A model generated the notes under the pieces. It was not told the origin of the DNA and searched no databases. It worked only from the letters and a program-made list of their open reading frames with translations. A program made the position numbers and the translations under genes. Positions 24,574-38,049 of a stretch of DNA of 64,000 nt are shown in pieces. This DNA comes from Sipunculus nudus. Taxonomy: Eukaryota; Annelida; Sipuncula; Golfingiida; Sipunculidae. Location of the stretch: contig CM049317.1 of assembly GCA_026874595.1 (NCBI GenBank), forward strand, positions 60,114,618 through 60,178,617. The letters are read 5' to 3'. Every line of letters starts with the position of its first letter. Position 1 is the stretch's first letter.

Positions 24574-25420
24574 ACACCTCATATCAAAACCTTATCCGTG
24601 GCCTTCCTTTACAGTGCAGCACAGTTCAGTGGTTCAGACATCAGATATGGAAGCCAAGGTCTCCCAGAATGCATCAGAGCATTCTGTTTCTTGCTCAAGA
24701 TTTTGCTCAGTTGCCTTAATTAATGCTGTTTCCTCTAATGTTGAATGGATGTACAAGTCACAGTAAATTTAGCACAGGCAATATATGTATAGCAGGCTTT
24801 AACACTTCACTTATGTATTTGAAGGGGACGGTTTGTGCAATGGTGTGACCATTATTAAATTGTCAAACTTGTTAAATATTTAAATCCATTTTGCTCACAA
24901 TATGAGTTACAATTAAAAAAATTGCTGTATATTGCAAAAAGTAATTATTTTACTGAAACAACAGGAAAAGTCCTTCAATATGCAAGTCATTTGCTGTTAC
25001 AATGTATAGTTTGTTCCTGCTGTACAGTCATAGTATTCATATTTGATATTAACTCCATATTTATCTGTGGTTATATTCAAGTTAGCATGTTGCTTCTCTC
25101 TTATTATCCTGTTGTTTTTGAAAACACATTTCTAATTTCATGAGGCAGAAAAAAAAATATGGATCTCAGGCACTGCCTGTGTCAATTTTAACCCCCCCCC
25201 AAAACATTTTTTTTTTCATCTTTCAAGAAGAAAAAATAATACAATTTTGATCAGATTATGTAGTGCTTTTACCTGTTAAGCAAAATTTTATTATCATGCT
25301 TATCCCTGATCATAAGACATTTTTATCGAAAACATACAAAAAAAGAAAAAAAAATACATTTGATTTCTGAAAAAAGTGCTTGAGAAACAAACCTTTTTTT
25401 CGGCCTTAGCTGGTTTTTAG
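24574..25420. other. MOCOS 3' flank, then AT-rich dispersed element copy 2 (25190-25410)
   Basis: Presumed 3' UTR and flank after the TAA at 24571-24573; no unambiguous polyadenylation signal could be assigned. From about 25190 the AT-rich family seen at 6500-6745 recurs (CATCTTTCAAGAAG, TTATCATGCTTATCCCTGAT). Confidence 0.6.
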
Positions 25421-26660
25421 CGAACCTGTGAGCTTATGCGATAGTGCAGCGGCGTCCGTTGTACGTCGTGTGTTGTGCGTCTTCTGTACGTTAACCATAG
25501 CTATCTCAAAAATGGCAGGAGCTAGCATCACCAAATTTTTTGCAAATAATCAGTCATCTGAAAAAACTATATCGGATTTGGTTTATTTTTATTCTAACTG
25601 CATTTTCTTAGATTTTATAAGGAAAAAGCAAAAAAGGCTTTAAAAATCTTCTTCTCCGAAACTGTCCAGCCAAATTGTCCAATATTTCTCAGAAATGATC
25701 CCTGGAACAATCTCTCTCAAGTTTGTTCGAATGGTACCAGTTCAGAGATTTTTGGCCGAGTTACAGGAGGTTGAACTTAGTCATCTGTCCAAAAAAGCAC
25801 ACTAAAATTAAAATCTTAGACACGGCTAGAGCTATAATCAAATTTTTTACCAATGTTTGTCACATATGTCATATCTGAAATTGAGGTATTGGTGGCGCCA
25901 CCTACATTGATATGTTTTTACAAGCGAAAATGTAATTATAAACTCTTCTGGCTTATACACTGATTTATGATGAAACTGTTAAGCTGATTGGTTTAAACTT
26001 TACAAGAATTATTCTATGGTAGGGTTCTGCCAGTTTTATAAGAATAGATTGGGTAAACACAGCTTTAAAAAAGCATTGTAGCCAATTGAAAAAGGCATTC
26101 TGTGTTTTAAAACAGATTTGACAACATGCTGAGTTTCAGCAGCCAAGTCAAGAGATCACTCAGTAAAACCAGGTGGGGTCCAGACATCACCATGGCAAGT
26201 GACCTGGCTCTGGCGGGTGTCTAGACAATGTGTCTTGACGTCTAGACACAGCGTCTAGACGTCTAGACGCAGAATTCCCTGATTATTGGATCTGTATCTT
26301 TCAGCTGTTTGAAAAATTTTGGTTTGCACATTAGCAAATCTGTGAGCTTATGCAATGGTGTGGCGTCGTCCGTCATCCGTCTTCCATCGTCTGTCATGCG
26401 TCATAGCTATCTCAAAAAGGGCAGGAGCTAGCATCACCAATTATTTTGCAAAAGATTTGTCATCTTAAAAATTATCAGAATTTTAGCGAACGTATGAGCT
26501 TATGCAATGTTGCTGCATCGTCCATCTTGCGTCAGTGTGTCGTGCGTCATCTCTAGTTAACTCTACCTATCTCAAAATGGCACGAGCTAGCATCACCAAA
26601 TTTTTTGCAAATAATCAGTCATCAGTCATCATTTGTTTATTTTTTTTCTAACTGCATTTT
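25415..26660 (+). repeat. Interspersed repeat, three partial copies
   Basis: The block TTAGCGAAC..TGAGCTTATGC, a CGTC-rich stretch, TATCTCAAAA and GAGCTAGCATCACCAA occurs at about 25417, 26331 and 26483. The spacing and truncation suggest nested or repeated insertion. No coding potential seen. A cluster of four GTCTAGAC palindromes lies between copies at 26219-26268. Confidence 0.75.
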
Positions 26661-26671
26661 CTAAGATTTTT

Positions 26672-27340
26672 GCACAGCGTCCATCTGTTCATCTGCCTTG
26701 GGATAAAAACACTCATATCTCTGCATTGGTTGGACCTATCGACATGAAATTTTGCATGTGTATACATCTTGGACAGCTATCTTGATTTTATGACAGGTGG
26801 CGCTGCCTACATTCAAATTTACACTGCAGACATCCAAGCTCATATCTCTGGAACCATTTGACTGACTGGGCAAATAATTTGCATGTTAATAGATCTCACA
26901 TAGCTCTTTATCATACTCAAAACTAGTGGCGCCACCTGCAATCATTTTTGCACAGTGTCCATCTGTTTGTTTGCCGTGGGATTAAATCACTCATATCTTG
27001 GCAGTAGTTTGACATATCTGCCTAAAATTGTACATGTTTAAACATCTTTGATAGCTTTCTCGATTTTGTGGCAGGTGGCATCACCTACATTTATGTATAC
27101 GCTGCAGACTTTCAGGCATATATTTCAGGACTGGTTTGACATATCCCCCTGAAATTTTGCATGTGTATAGATCTCGCATAGCTCCTAATCATACACAAAA
27201 GTGGTGGTGCCACCTGCCACCATTTTTGCACAGCGTCCGTTTGTTTGACTGCCGTGGGCTAAAATCACTTATATCTCATTAGTGGTTTGACTTGTCTGCC
27301 TAAAATTTTGCATGTTTGTACATCTTTGTTAGGTTTCTGG
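26672..27340 (+). repeat. 278-bp tandem repeat, about 2.4 copies
   Basis: GCACAGYGTCC starts at 26672, 26950 and 27228, exactly 278 bp apart. Each unit has ACTCATATCT-like and TGCATGT motifs and GTGGCG/GGCGCCACCTGC. Non-coding. Confidence 0.85.
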
Positions 27341-29655
27341 ATTTTGTGGAAGGTGGCACAATCGACATACACATTTCGGCTGCTGACATCCAGGCTATTA
27401 TGCTACACACCTCATTCTATCTCCCCATGCCACTCAATCCATGCCTCACTTGTTTAATTGTTTCTTGTTCTAAGTGTTTAGTACTTGCATTGTTCATATA
27501 CATGTTACACATGTTCTTGAAAAGCAATGGTCCGGCATTTAAGCATTATACCTGGTGTAATCGCATTGCACAGGTTCGCATTAGGCCTGTAGGCCTTGTT
27601 TTATTATTAGCTCTGTATCCTTCATTTCAGTGATCAAGAAATGTTTTTAAAAAATGTGGATTTGAAACTTAATATTTTGATGATTCTTGTTAAAGCCACC
27701 TTTTCACCTGCCATATTTGTAGTATTTATGTGATTTCAGGCTTACTGTTGGTACATATGAATGGACTGTAGGTAATATCTGCTAACAAAAGCTCTCATAA
27801 TGCCCCCATGACTGATTTATGAGCTTGTTGTCACATTGATTTGGGTTTGTCTGTCTGTTCCTCTGTCTGTCTGTCTGTCCAGCAGTCCATCCTTCAGGTT
27901 TTAGTTATCATGTGATAACTTTCCAAAATATTATCTGATTTCATTCAAATTTGGGTCAGTGGTTGCTTTCATGCATACCTTGGTTGGGATTTGATTTTGA
28001 CTGTCTGTCTCACAAGATAATAATACAATATGATATTTCATTTTTTATATGATGAATTAGCACATTTAGTTTCACTAATCGCCAACAGGTGTAGCTAGCG
28101 GTGGACATTAAATACTTGATTTTTTTGCAGTAACTGCTAGGTGCTGCCATCTTTTGAGCATGGTTGAAACTTTTTGTACGTACTGACCACAGACTTTAAA
28201 ATCATCCAAGACTTGAAGACGAAAGCAGGGGATATAAATTTCTGAAATTTGCTTGTTTATCTGCAAGCTATTAGTAAACATAGTATGTGTTCCTAAGTGG
28301 TCAAACAGAGCTTCTTTGTGCATGTACAGGAGGTGACAGGTCATATTAGCTGTAGTTGTTGAAAGTATCAGAAGATACTCAATCTTGAGTCATTTGAAAT
28401 ATTCTGTTAGTCGGATATGTCACAAGCTGTCCTTGTTGGACCTGTTTGGATTATAATCTGTGAGCATTTTAGCAAACGCCTAACATGTTATAACCATGTG
28501 GTTATAACCAAAATGGATAGCCAGTGTGCTATGGTATTGGTGCCTTTTGCCTTATTTTTATTCAAGTTTAAGAGATTATTTTCACACATGTAAGATATTG
28601 GAATAGGTCACTTTAAGGTATCCTTGTAAATCTGAAATTATGTCACTCTGACCTAATTTATAGAGAGACATTGTACTAACCAAACTTGGTATGTGAAGTA
28701 GTCCTTTCCTACTCAAAAACTGTTCTACAGATGTAGGGTTTAAGATAACTGAATTTGTAAAGTGATTATGAAAATCTGTGATTATGTTAATCTGTGATAC
28801 TGCTAATTTTTTTATGTATCAAAATGGCTGTGCATTGTATGTGGCCTGAATTGTCTTGATACAAGAGTGTCCTACATCAATTATATTATCAATAAAAGAA
28901 GGGTGTAACCTGGTAACATTATGTCTTTTAATCCCTTTAATTTTTGAAAGATCATGTTTTCTCAGATATGTCAGTGATAGTAAAGTACATGAGAGGTTAA
29001 TACATCATTAGGCTGTTTTAAATCTGTGTCAAGACTGCAGAAACCGACCGCCAGAACTGCAATATCTCAGAGTTTTACTCTAAAATGCGAACAACAAGTT
29101 GACTCAGAGTTATTCCCGACTTTCTGCAAAAGAATCCTTGAGCCTATCAAATAAACAGTGTCTGATACTTACGAGTAAATTATTAACTCATTGATTAAGT
29201 GTGGTTGCCTGTAATTCTATGAGTGTTTAAAGTTTGCAAAAGAAACCCTGACGGATCAGTGAAAACTTGCAAATAGCAAAAATCAGCCCCTTGAATTTAA
29301 ATCAACCACAGTATATAAGTAAAGTATGATTAGGAGATTTGCATACCTCGCTTTATTTTAAAATCTTTGGTATAAAATTATGTTGTTGGATTTATGCCCA
29401 AGAAAATAAATATGGTGCTACATTTGAAAAAGCTGCCATGTTTTTGTTAATTATACATGTACTTTCAAATAAAACATATTTATACAAGAGTTATGCATTG
29501 TCATTACTAATATTGTATTGTATATTACATAAGGTATTATAACATGAATATGAAGATACTCATATAGGCGGGGAACTGTCGGTTTTTTTCCTGTTGAAGC
29601 ATGAGTATCTAGCAAACTTGGGCGAGTGTCTATCAAAGTTTGAATCCTCATTGCT
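27341..29655. other. Intergenic DNA, no gene recognised
   Basis: AT-rich. The open frame at 27316-27633 begins inside the 278-bp repeat and shows no domain. A (TGTC)n-type stretch lies near 27845-27880. No exon, RNA gene or mobile-element protein could be supported. Confidence 0.6.
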
Positions 29656-29659
29656 AAAC

Positions 29660-30065
29660 TTGCTATACGCAATTATTGCAAACTTGCTAGCAATTTGCCA
29701 GCAATTATGCAACTTTCTCACTCTCCCTGTGATGACTGTCCCCATCATCCAATTTGCTAGCAATTTAGCAACTGTGCAATCCTTCTTGTAACAGCCGTCC
29801 CCATCACGCAATTTGCTCGCAATTTTGCAACTTTCTCACTTGTCCTGTAATGGCCGTCCCCATCACGCAATTTGCTAGCAATTTAGCAACTTTGCCATCC
29901 TCCATGTATCAGCCGTCCCCATAACGCAATTTGCTAGCAATTTCCTCGCAATTTTGCAACCTTCTCACTCATCCTGTAATGACCGTCCCTATCACGCAAT
30001 TTGCTAGCAATTTAGCAACTTTGCCATCCTCCATGTAACGGCCGTCCTCATAACGCAATTTGCTA
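29660..30065 (+). repeat. 59-bp tandem repeat, alternating subtypes
   Basis: Units share CAATTTGCTAGCAATTT and GCCGTCCCCATCACG. Two clean consecutive units of 59 bp are at about 29750-29867. Two subtypes (TTGCCATCCTCCATG and TTTCTCACT..TCCTG) tend to alternate, giving a dimeric higher-order unit; one unit has a short internal duplication. Confidence 0.85.
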
Positions 30066-30309
30066 AAACTCCTTTTCTTCAGTCTGTCTCCAGTTAACAT
30101 CCCTTCAATACCATCACTGCTCATAATCTACCTTGTTAAGGTAAAGGCGGAGGTTTAAAGTCTGATACCAACTAAGGTAATAGTGTCAGCCGACTTTTAC
30201 ATTTTGCCGTCTGTTCATTCTTTAGGCTTTCCTCATCCACCCATGGAACGTAAGCAGACATATTAATGGATAATTCTTTCTTTTTCTGGACATCGAAAAG
30301 ACTGCTTTT

Positions 30310-30760
30310 ATTAAACAAAGCATCCCCATTGGTGATGTAACCCAGATGAAACGAGAGGAGCAAACTTATAAGATTCGAAGGAGAGGCAGCATTGAACCAT
30401 GCAATAGCCTTTGGGTGTCACTATTGGTCATTGCCAGTTTGAGCAATGGTTTGCCAAGGATTTGTGTGGATTATCGAGCCTTGAACCACGTTACCGATAA
30501 AAAACATGGAGGACACTATGGATGCTTTGAAGGGATCCTGTTTGTTCTCGATATTTTATCAGTCACCGTGATACTAGCAGGTAGAAGTAGAGGAGAATGA
30601 TCATGATAAAACAGCATTCCTGACGGGAAAGGGGTGCCATTGACAGGTTCGTTACAATGCCATTTGGACTTTGCAGTGCTCCATCGACTTGTCAGAAGTT
30701 AGTTGAGAAAGTCAAGAGAGCAGTGGCTTATTGGTATATATTGAGACGGATCCGTTGCAT
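30310..30760 (+). pseudogene. Degenerate Ty3/Gypsy reverse transcriptase fragment
   Basis: Recognisable RT blocks are present: IEPCNSLWVS, LPRICVDYRALNHVT, KTAFLTGKG, and MPFGLCSAPST in another frame. The order matches the N-terminal RT fingers/palm of Gypsy pol. Frameshifts, a missing stretch between blocks and stops show it is dead. No LTR, integrase or gag was found nearby. Confidence 0.85.
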
Positions 30761-32277
30761 TTTCTTTGACTGCCAGTTTACTGCCAATCAACAATAAAAC
30801 GGGATAACACCGTTTTAACACTATTAAGTATGTGTTTCATGGTTTCGATAGCAACTAAAATTAAACTTGGATCATCATTTGTAAACATTTAGTGGCCTTT
30901 TTACCAGAGGCATTTCAGCGAGTTTAGTAGGGAAGGGAAGAACAGTGGAATTGGCACACTTGAAGACCTCGCTTGGGGCCTCGCTGACTCGAGTGATTGA
31001 CAGCCAGAATTTTGTTACATTTTGTTTCAACCGGCCCAGCTCTGAAGTGTGACGCGCTGGCACGGGTATTAAACACCTGTTGACACTGGTTACAAGGGCA
31101 TTGGGTGGTGTGTAGTCTGAGGCTTATATTATAGAAACTCTCACTGTATAGCTATCGGACTCAATATATGGCAGGGCCTAATAATATTGAGTCAGATTAA
31201 ATCGGGCTAGTGCCCTGCCTTATATTTCTAAATGTCCCCCTTTGGCCACATAAGCAAACATAATCTAGCTAACAAAGCCTTAACTATGAAACCTTATTTT
31301 TAGCTCAGCTGACTATAAGTCTAATATCTAAACCACCAGGTTATATCCTTCATAGTTGGCATAAAGATTCCTCCGTATGTTTTCTTTGTACGTGCATTTG
31401 ATAATCATGAATAAACGCAGCCTGTTTACATCTGTTTCTTATTTGTTCACATGCATTATCTCTATTTGTGCCATCAGATGAAACCATTATTAAGGTTGAC
31501 ATATTAAAAATTGGCACAGTTAATTTCCAGTTCGATATTTAACACAATACAGCACTGCCTCTTGTACTATTGTGTACTGTTCAGTTCTAATGCATAGACT
31601 GACAGCCGATTTAATTCCTTTTTTTCTGTCAAAGCCAAATTTCCTTTTGAGCAATACGGCAAGTTTGTTAGATATACTGCTTTGCTAAAACAGACATTAA
31701 TAATAAAAAAGAATTAATGAAGATAATTCAACCCAACATGAAGCCTGTCAAATTAATTGGCACTCATTGCTGTCTCTACTTCGTTGTTGAATAAAGGTGC
31801 TGTTTATCACTGTCACATTCAAGGTAAACTTTAAATTGGCGTCCTTCCAGCAAAGGTTATAACCAAGTTGGGCGATAGACTTCAGTGCGTGTAGTTGAAA
31901 CGCAAAGAGTTTTTGATTACATGACAACTATCTTGTCATTTCTGGGAAGCGAATGCTACGAGACTGATCTGCAAAGGTGCTATCAGGTTTTCTCTGTTCA
32001 CGGATGTCCACGGCACTGCAGATAATACTGTGCTGTTGCACACTCTTGTTTGTGCTATCAGAGGAAACCGGTTAGTATCGTGCACGTGTGTATATTATGT
32101 GTGTGTGTGTGTGTGAAAAATTGATCACGTGATTTTGTATTTGTAGAACCCATGTTTTCTTTAGTGGTTATATGCTTGTCAAACTTGCCACAGTAGTGAT
32201 TTTAATGCATGAAAGTTCAGTTTGCTATAGCCAAAATGCAATTTTTAAGCATAAACGTTGCTTATATTTGCATAGAG
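30761..32277. other. Intergenic DNA, no gene recognised
   Basis: No supported exon. A nested hairpin occurs at about 31158-31228 (GACTCAATAT/ATATTGAGTC and ATGGCAGGGC/GCCCTGCC). A (TG)n microsatellite is at about 32098-32115. Confidence 0.55.
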
Positions 32278-33721
32278 CACAGGCGCTTGAATTGCTATTG
32301 GTGTAGATTTCGGCTTAAATTTGTTATTTTCCTGGGTCATTTCCTTATATCTATTACTTATCTGACATTTTAGTAGCGTTTTCCCACTATATGATTCATC
32401 TCTTTATTATTTACTAAATATTTGAGATGAGGCAGGTAGAAGGGGTGCCGTTAAGGCCGACAGCTATGTTGTCCAGAGTTAGTAATCACATGATTCTCCA
32501 TATCAGCATTTTGACAGGAAATTATTAATTTTTCTATGTCTTTTTCTTTCTGATGACATCGATTCCACAAATAGCCACAATTACATGCCGTCAGGGGATG
32601 CTTAAGTTGAGCATGTCTCATTCTGTAACGAACGTTCGACAGCCATGGCACTTCCATGGCTAGGATGCGCTTTCTGATTGGTTGATGGCAGGTCCGCGTG
32701 GAAATGAGCAATATGGCCAACATTCCTATTGGTCAATAATCAAGAGAAAATATATGAGAACTCACTGAAAATATAAGCACAGATAAATGGTAATCCTCCA
32801 TAATCACAGGTATATTAATATATACATTCCCACCGTACTGAAGACACAAAGCATAAAACTGTTTATTTAGGTTTAAATAAAAAGGTCAACAACCGCACGT
32901 TTTGCAGAACCCGTTATAGTCCCTCCAGTTCCCTTGTCCACATGTTTTCTGCGATACTTTTACATACAAGTGAAACAGTATAAACATTTCTTGAAGTTGT
33001 TCAGAGGTTGTAGGAGCTATTCCGCCGACTGCTGCGTAAAAAATAATGCCTTATCTTGCATTGAATTCGCATGAGACAAATTATCCGAAACATGAAAAAA
33101 CAGCGACTTTTTAAACGCTTGAAAACTGATCAAGAACAAACCACACAAGCTGATGACGTCAGTCAATTGAAGGTGATGCGCGACCGATCATTGTGACCTC
33201 ACTGTTGTGAGTAATGTACCGTTCCACTGTCAATCAGCATAAATATAACGCACTTAAAGAGTCGCAAAGTAAATACGTTTTACATGATATGTTACTACTT
33301 TACACAAAATCGGCGGAATATCTGTTTATCCTCTTCAGGACAAAGGGCATTTTTAAAGAATATTCTTAAAATAATTATCGCGAAAATACATGCGGACAAG
33401 GGTTCATGTATGCTATAAAATGCCAACGCTAACACGAAATGCAATTATCAATCAACAACGGTCCAGCCAATCACGCACGTCCTTCAAATTTACCCCGAAA
33501 CCGATTTTCGCATGCGCGTTCCACTTATCACATTAGGTGACATGGCTGTCGGACTCCTTCTTGCCTGTCTATCTCAAATGTTAAGTAAATAATAAAGAGG
33601 TGGACCATATAGTGTGAAAAACGCAAAGAAAATGTCAGATAAGTAATAAATATAAGGGAATGACCCAGAAAAGTAAGAAATTTAGCCAAAATCTACACTA
33701 ATAGCAATTCAAGCGCCTGTG
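32278..33721. mobile_element. 1.44-kb element with about 200-bp inverted ends
   Basis: It begins CACAGGCGCTTGAATTGC and ends GCAATTCAAGCGCCTGTG. The inverted arms (about 32278-32475 and 33540-33721) are imperfect copies. Flanking direct repeats CATAGAG lie at 32271-32277 and 33722-33728 (7 bp, possibly 8 as GCATAGAG), compatible with a hAT-like insertion. The core is CpG-richer than the surroundings. No convincing transposase ORF is seen, so it is non-autonomous. Confidence 0.8.
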
Positions 33722-33728
33722 CATAGAG

Positions 33729-34478
33729 TAAATTTAATTAATTATATAAGATTCGATATAAGTAAAGATCCCCATATGATTTCCCACAATTTGTTTTTGC
33801 TTCAGATTTCTACGTGCAAAATGTTATGGCTAGTTCTAAAAAATAAGCATGGCCTGAGCAATTCACCAGTTACTGTGGAAACGGGATAATAAATTTTGGA
33901 AAGAACACTTTCCTGAAATTACAATCTATTTTTTTTTTAGAAAGAGGAATAGTACCCAACCAATAAAAAATAGGTTGTGTTTTGTTACACCTTCAGTTTG
34001 GGTATGACCCCGTACACTCCCTCTCTCCGCTGGTATTCAAGGAATTTCGGGCAAAATGACGTTCTTCCAATGCTTTCTGACGGGACACCCGACAGATGTG
34101 CTCCTTTCACCTCTCCATTTTGCCAGTTTACGCATATCATTGTATACGCATGCGCATAGGCGCTGAAGCAATTTTTCACGCATATACGCTCACATACGTT
34201 TTAAGCCTAAACAGTTCATTAGTATTTGGATGCATCTATGTATAGACTTTTACCACTTGTTGAAATCATATTTTATCATGAAGTCGAATGAGGATTTTAA
34301 TTGACTTTTTTACTAGTGGACAGGCCCTAAGATCATAAGCTTCCCTACTCATGACTTGCGACACATAACGACTTTACATTAATTGGGCTTTGATATAATT
34401 TTTCTATACACGATAAATAATTAAAAATACTGCAGGAGTGAGAGAACAAAATCAGAGCACAATACGGATTAATAAAAA
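33729..34478. promoter_or_regulatory. Upstream region of the lectin gene
   Basis: AT-rich flank preceding the ATG at 34479. It must hold the promoter if the first exon is correct, but no TATA box or initiator can be assigned with confidence. The open frames at 33977-34159 (+) and 33985-34179 (-) overlap and show no domain. Confidence 0.3.
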
Positions 34479-37206
34479 ATGGTTCTTGCCTGCGTCTTCA
34501 TTTTAGTTCTCTTTCAGAAATGTATTTACTCTTCCCAAGCAGTTTTTTTGCCATTTCCTCAAAACAGTATATCAGTCAATAATGCAACCTTCAGAGTGAT
34601 AATCCGCAAAAAGCATTAGGAATAAAGCTTTTAAATTTTGCAGATTTGTGAATTTTTTTTAAGTTTACTTTCATAAATCAGATAAAGATACAATTTTAGT
34701 AAATTTTTATTTGTCAAATTATTCACAATTTTAAAACTAATATTTAAGAAGGACATATGATAGATGTACGGTAAAACAACCATGAGATATTTATGTGTAT
34801 TTTAGGATGATATGACTATCAAATTCACAGTTGTTGTCATGTGTGAGACAAATTGAATTTCGTATAAAATAGAATTTTGTTTAAAATTTAAAAGTCTTCA
34901 TTGCAGCAATCAACACTTTCATTCGCACCACACGCACCGTTTTAAATGGGTATTATGCGCTGATGATGTTATCGATAGAGCGTCATGAAATAATTATCAT
35001 TTTAGCCTTGTATATCCGTGTTTATATGGAGAATATTAATTCTATTACTTTCCAGACTCCAGTTCCTTAAACATGTTGTGTTTAAGGAACTGGGGAGTAT
35101 AGTAGAGGGAATTACCACGCACAAACCCTTCTTAAATTGATGCTATTTATGCAGTGTCAGCTCTCTATGTATCTTGGTGGTGCGCCTTTAATTTGCACAG
35201 TGTGAAATCTTTTTTTTCCATAGAAACGCCACTTTCACAAAAGGGTCGCACAATAGTAATGGCATATTCTTTTGGTAAATTTGAAACCTATACATTTTCC
35301 CCACATAAGTCTTTATTTGAAGAAAGGTCGACTGAAAACTTCAGAGTGCTTTGTTTTAATTCGTTATACTCCCATCTTTAAAATCTATTAACTGAATTAT
35401 CGTTTTGGTTCAGATGTTGCACAGGCCAGCCACGGCTTTCTGTTCAGAAAATATGAAAATACAGAGGGAAAAGCAACTATATTTAGAACTCTTCAAAGAA
35501 GGAGCGACAGAATTTTTGAGTGTTTCCTGGATTGTGCGCGCCAGGGGGCGCAGCTGTGTAACGCGATTAATGTTCACGGCGAGGAATGCTCCCTTTTGTC
35601 AATGGGCGCCAAGAATTCGACCACTGTCTTCAGTCATGGATTAACATTTTGGAGATGTAGTTCAGGTTACGTCTTTTATTATATTTAATATCCAACAAAA
35701 GGTGGAGGTACCTTTCCTTGGGCACTGGTCACGACACATTCGTTCAAACTCATTCCTCAAGCCCACTGCTGGCACAGGGTCACTTGTAATCCATCAATAA
35801 AACGAATTTTTGATCGAATATAAAGAAATCTCCAAACCCCATTCTCATTGGTCGGAATATTCTAAGCCCTGTATCAGCGTCATTACCTTTGCAGTTATTA
35901 GTCAAGTGGGATGAGCTCTGGCGAATGAAATGTGACCACTACGCCGAGGTTAAAAAATGTACATTGCTTGTATCGGTTTCATTTGTTACTAAATGAATGA
36001 AACGATTCTCTACCATATCAAAACAAAAAGATATGTTAACATGTAAATGAAAGACGACTTAATGCCACAATGAGAAAATGATTAACATACTGTTTGTATT
36101 ATTAAAGAATGAAAAATTTTTAATTTTATATTCTGACGTACGCGAGCTTTGTTTGTGTAATTATCCAGATTGGTAGACTACAAAAATGACATCCAGACAG
36201 CAACTTTGTTCATTATGAAAAGGCATATAGGCCTAATATCTAATGACATATGTGGTATATGTATGAATATTTCCATAAGCTATCTATTTTGTTGCAGTCT
36301 CCTTTTTAGTAATTTTACTGTTTATTTGTATAGCATGCCTGTAACTTGAGAGCATATTTTTACTATGTCAGTTTGAAGTTATGTCTACTGCATTATATTG
36401 ACTGCATTTTTTCTTTTTACTTAACCTGATCGTATTTGAATGAGAAAATTTTTAGTAACTTTTTCGCGCGTATCAGTGTTTCTACTGAAAAACATGCAAA
36501 CAAGGTATGAATTTTACTTTTCAGGTTGTGATGGGCATGGGACGAACTATCCCGCTTCTGGTAATTAACATTTCATTTGTAAAAATTTTGTACTTCAGTA
36601 TGTCCTCAAACATGAAGGCCCTTGGAACCATCAATTAGACCTTTATAAAGCCACTACAGTAAAGCGCTAAGTAGTATAGGCATCCAACATGTCTTGCGAA
36701 GACCTCATTGATCTTTCAAGGGAATATATCTTTTCGGACTAACAACAACTGAGCTTTATCATGCAGTTAAATGGTTTGAATGGTTTGATCAACACAACTA
36801 TTCAACGCTATTTAGCGGGTGTAATAAGCAGATCCTAGATCTCGAAAGACAGAACCGTTAAAGTAACCATTATAGCTAAGGCAGACTGTTTAGTTCCCGA
36901 GCTGCTTCCGATATATCGGCAGAGCTTTCATTGGTTAATTTGCGAACCCTGGGGACAAATTAATTAATTAATTTTGCCTCTAAACTTTTAGCTGTGTATG
37001 TTTCTAAACATTAGACTCTGTTCTACTTCTACTACCATTGTTAATTTTATTACTACTATATCTACTACTACTACTGCTACTACCACTACTACTATTATTA
37101 CTACTGTATCACTTACTATACTTCTACTACTACTGAAACTACTACTATTAATGTACTACTGATACTAATGTTACTACTAGTATTACTACTACTACTACCT
37201 ATATTG

Positions 37207-37248
<42 letters not shown>

Positions 37249-38033
37249 TAATAATAATACGGTAATAATAATAATGTTCTTTGTTTAGAATGCCCAAGCG
37301 GATTTCATTATAGTCATGTGTTCGGAAGGCGCAGGTCGTGTTACCTGTTCAAAAGCAAAAACAAAATCTACGACTACATGATTGCCGTACCGGACTGCGA
37401 GCAACTGGGGTTTACGGGTCTGGTGGCTATCGAGAGTGAGGAAGAGCAGTTGTACTTAGAAGACATCATAAGAAAGAACAGTTCTCTGCAACCGAAAGGT
37501 AATTTCCGTTTGATATATATAATAAAACCCCACAAATACGACCCATCTCGGGGACTGACCAAATTTGGGGTTGTATTTTGGAAATTCTAGGTTACCTGGA
37601 TTGGGACCAAGAAAAATGGTCGTAATTGTGGGGTTGTCGCAATTGTGGGGTTATCGCAAGGCGGGATTTCACACACGCACATGTATATTATTATACACAT
37701 TTATAATTTGATATTATAGTATGAAAATTATAATAATAAAAATAAAAATAATAATAATAACAATAATAATAATAATAATAATCTTCAGGTGGGCTTGATC
37801 AACAAGAAAGCCTTGGATACTGGACGGCAGGCGTCTTCTACCAAAATAAATGGCGCTGGACAACAGCAGAGATGGAAATCAAATACTCAAACTGGATGAC
37901 AGGAAAACCGAGCCAGAATACCATTCATCCAAGGCTGGAGCTGGTCATCACGAAAAATTTCACGTGGTCCAACAAGGTGTTGTCCAGCGTCAATTGGCAA
38001 GGTGCGATTTGTGAAATGGTTGTCGATATATGA
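34479..38033 (+). CDS. Secreted PAN/apple plus C-type lectin domain protein
   Basis: Predicted extracellular lectin-like protein. Five exons join in phase with GT/AG borders: 34479-34566 (signal peptide MVLACVFILVLFQ), 35414-35665 (PAN/apple-like), 36525-36560 (36-nt linker exon), 37289-37498 and 37789-38033 (TGA), about 276 residues. The apple exon has ordered cysteines FEC, LDC, LCN, EECSLLS and WRC. The CTLD has ECPSGFHY, SCYLF, LVAIESEEEQ, YWTAG, WRWTT, YSNWMTGKPS and GAICE. The first two cysteines mark a long-form CTLD. The EPN/QPD and WND calcium motifs are absent, and the inner C2-C3 cysteine pair is also missing. The first exon was chosen because its phase (1) and leader fit, but its donor (A|GTATAT) is only moderate. 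Ligand unknown; an immune or adhesion role is inference. Confidence 0.8.
37025..37270. repeat. ACT/AAT trinucleotide microsatellites
   Basis: Imperfect (ACT)n/(TAC)n then (AAT)n runs in the intron just before the first CTLD exon. A second (AAT)n run lies at 37725-37782 before the last exon. The duplicated copy at 61600-61855 differs in length. Confidence 0.9.
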
Positions 38034-38049
38034 AAATCTATACATAATT

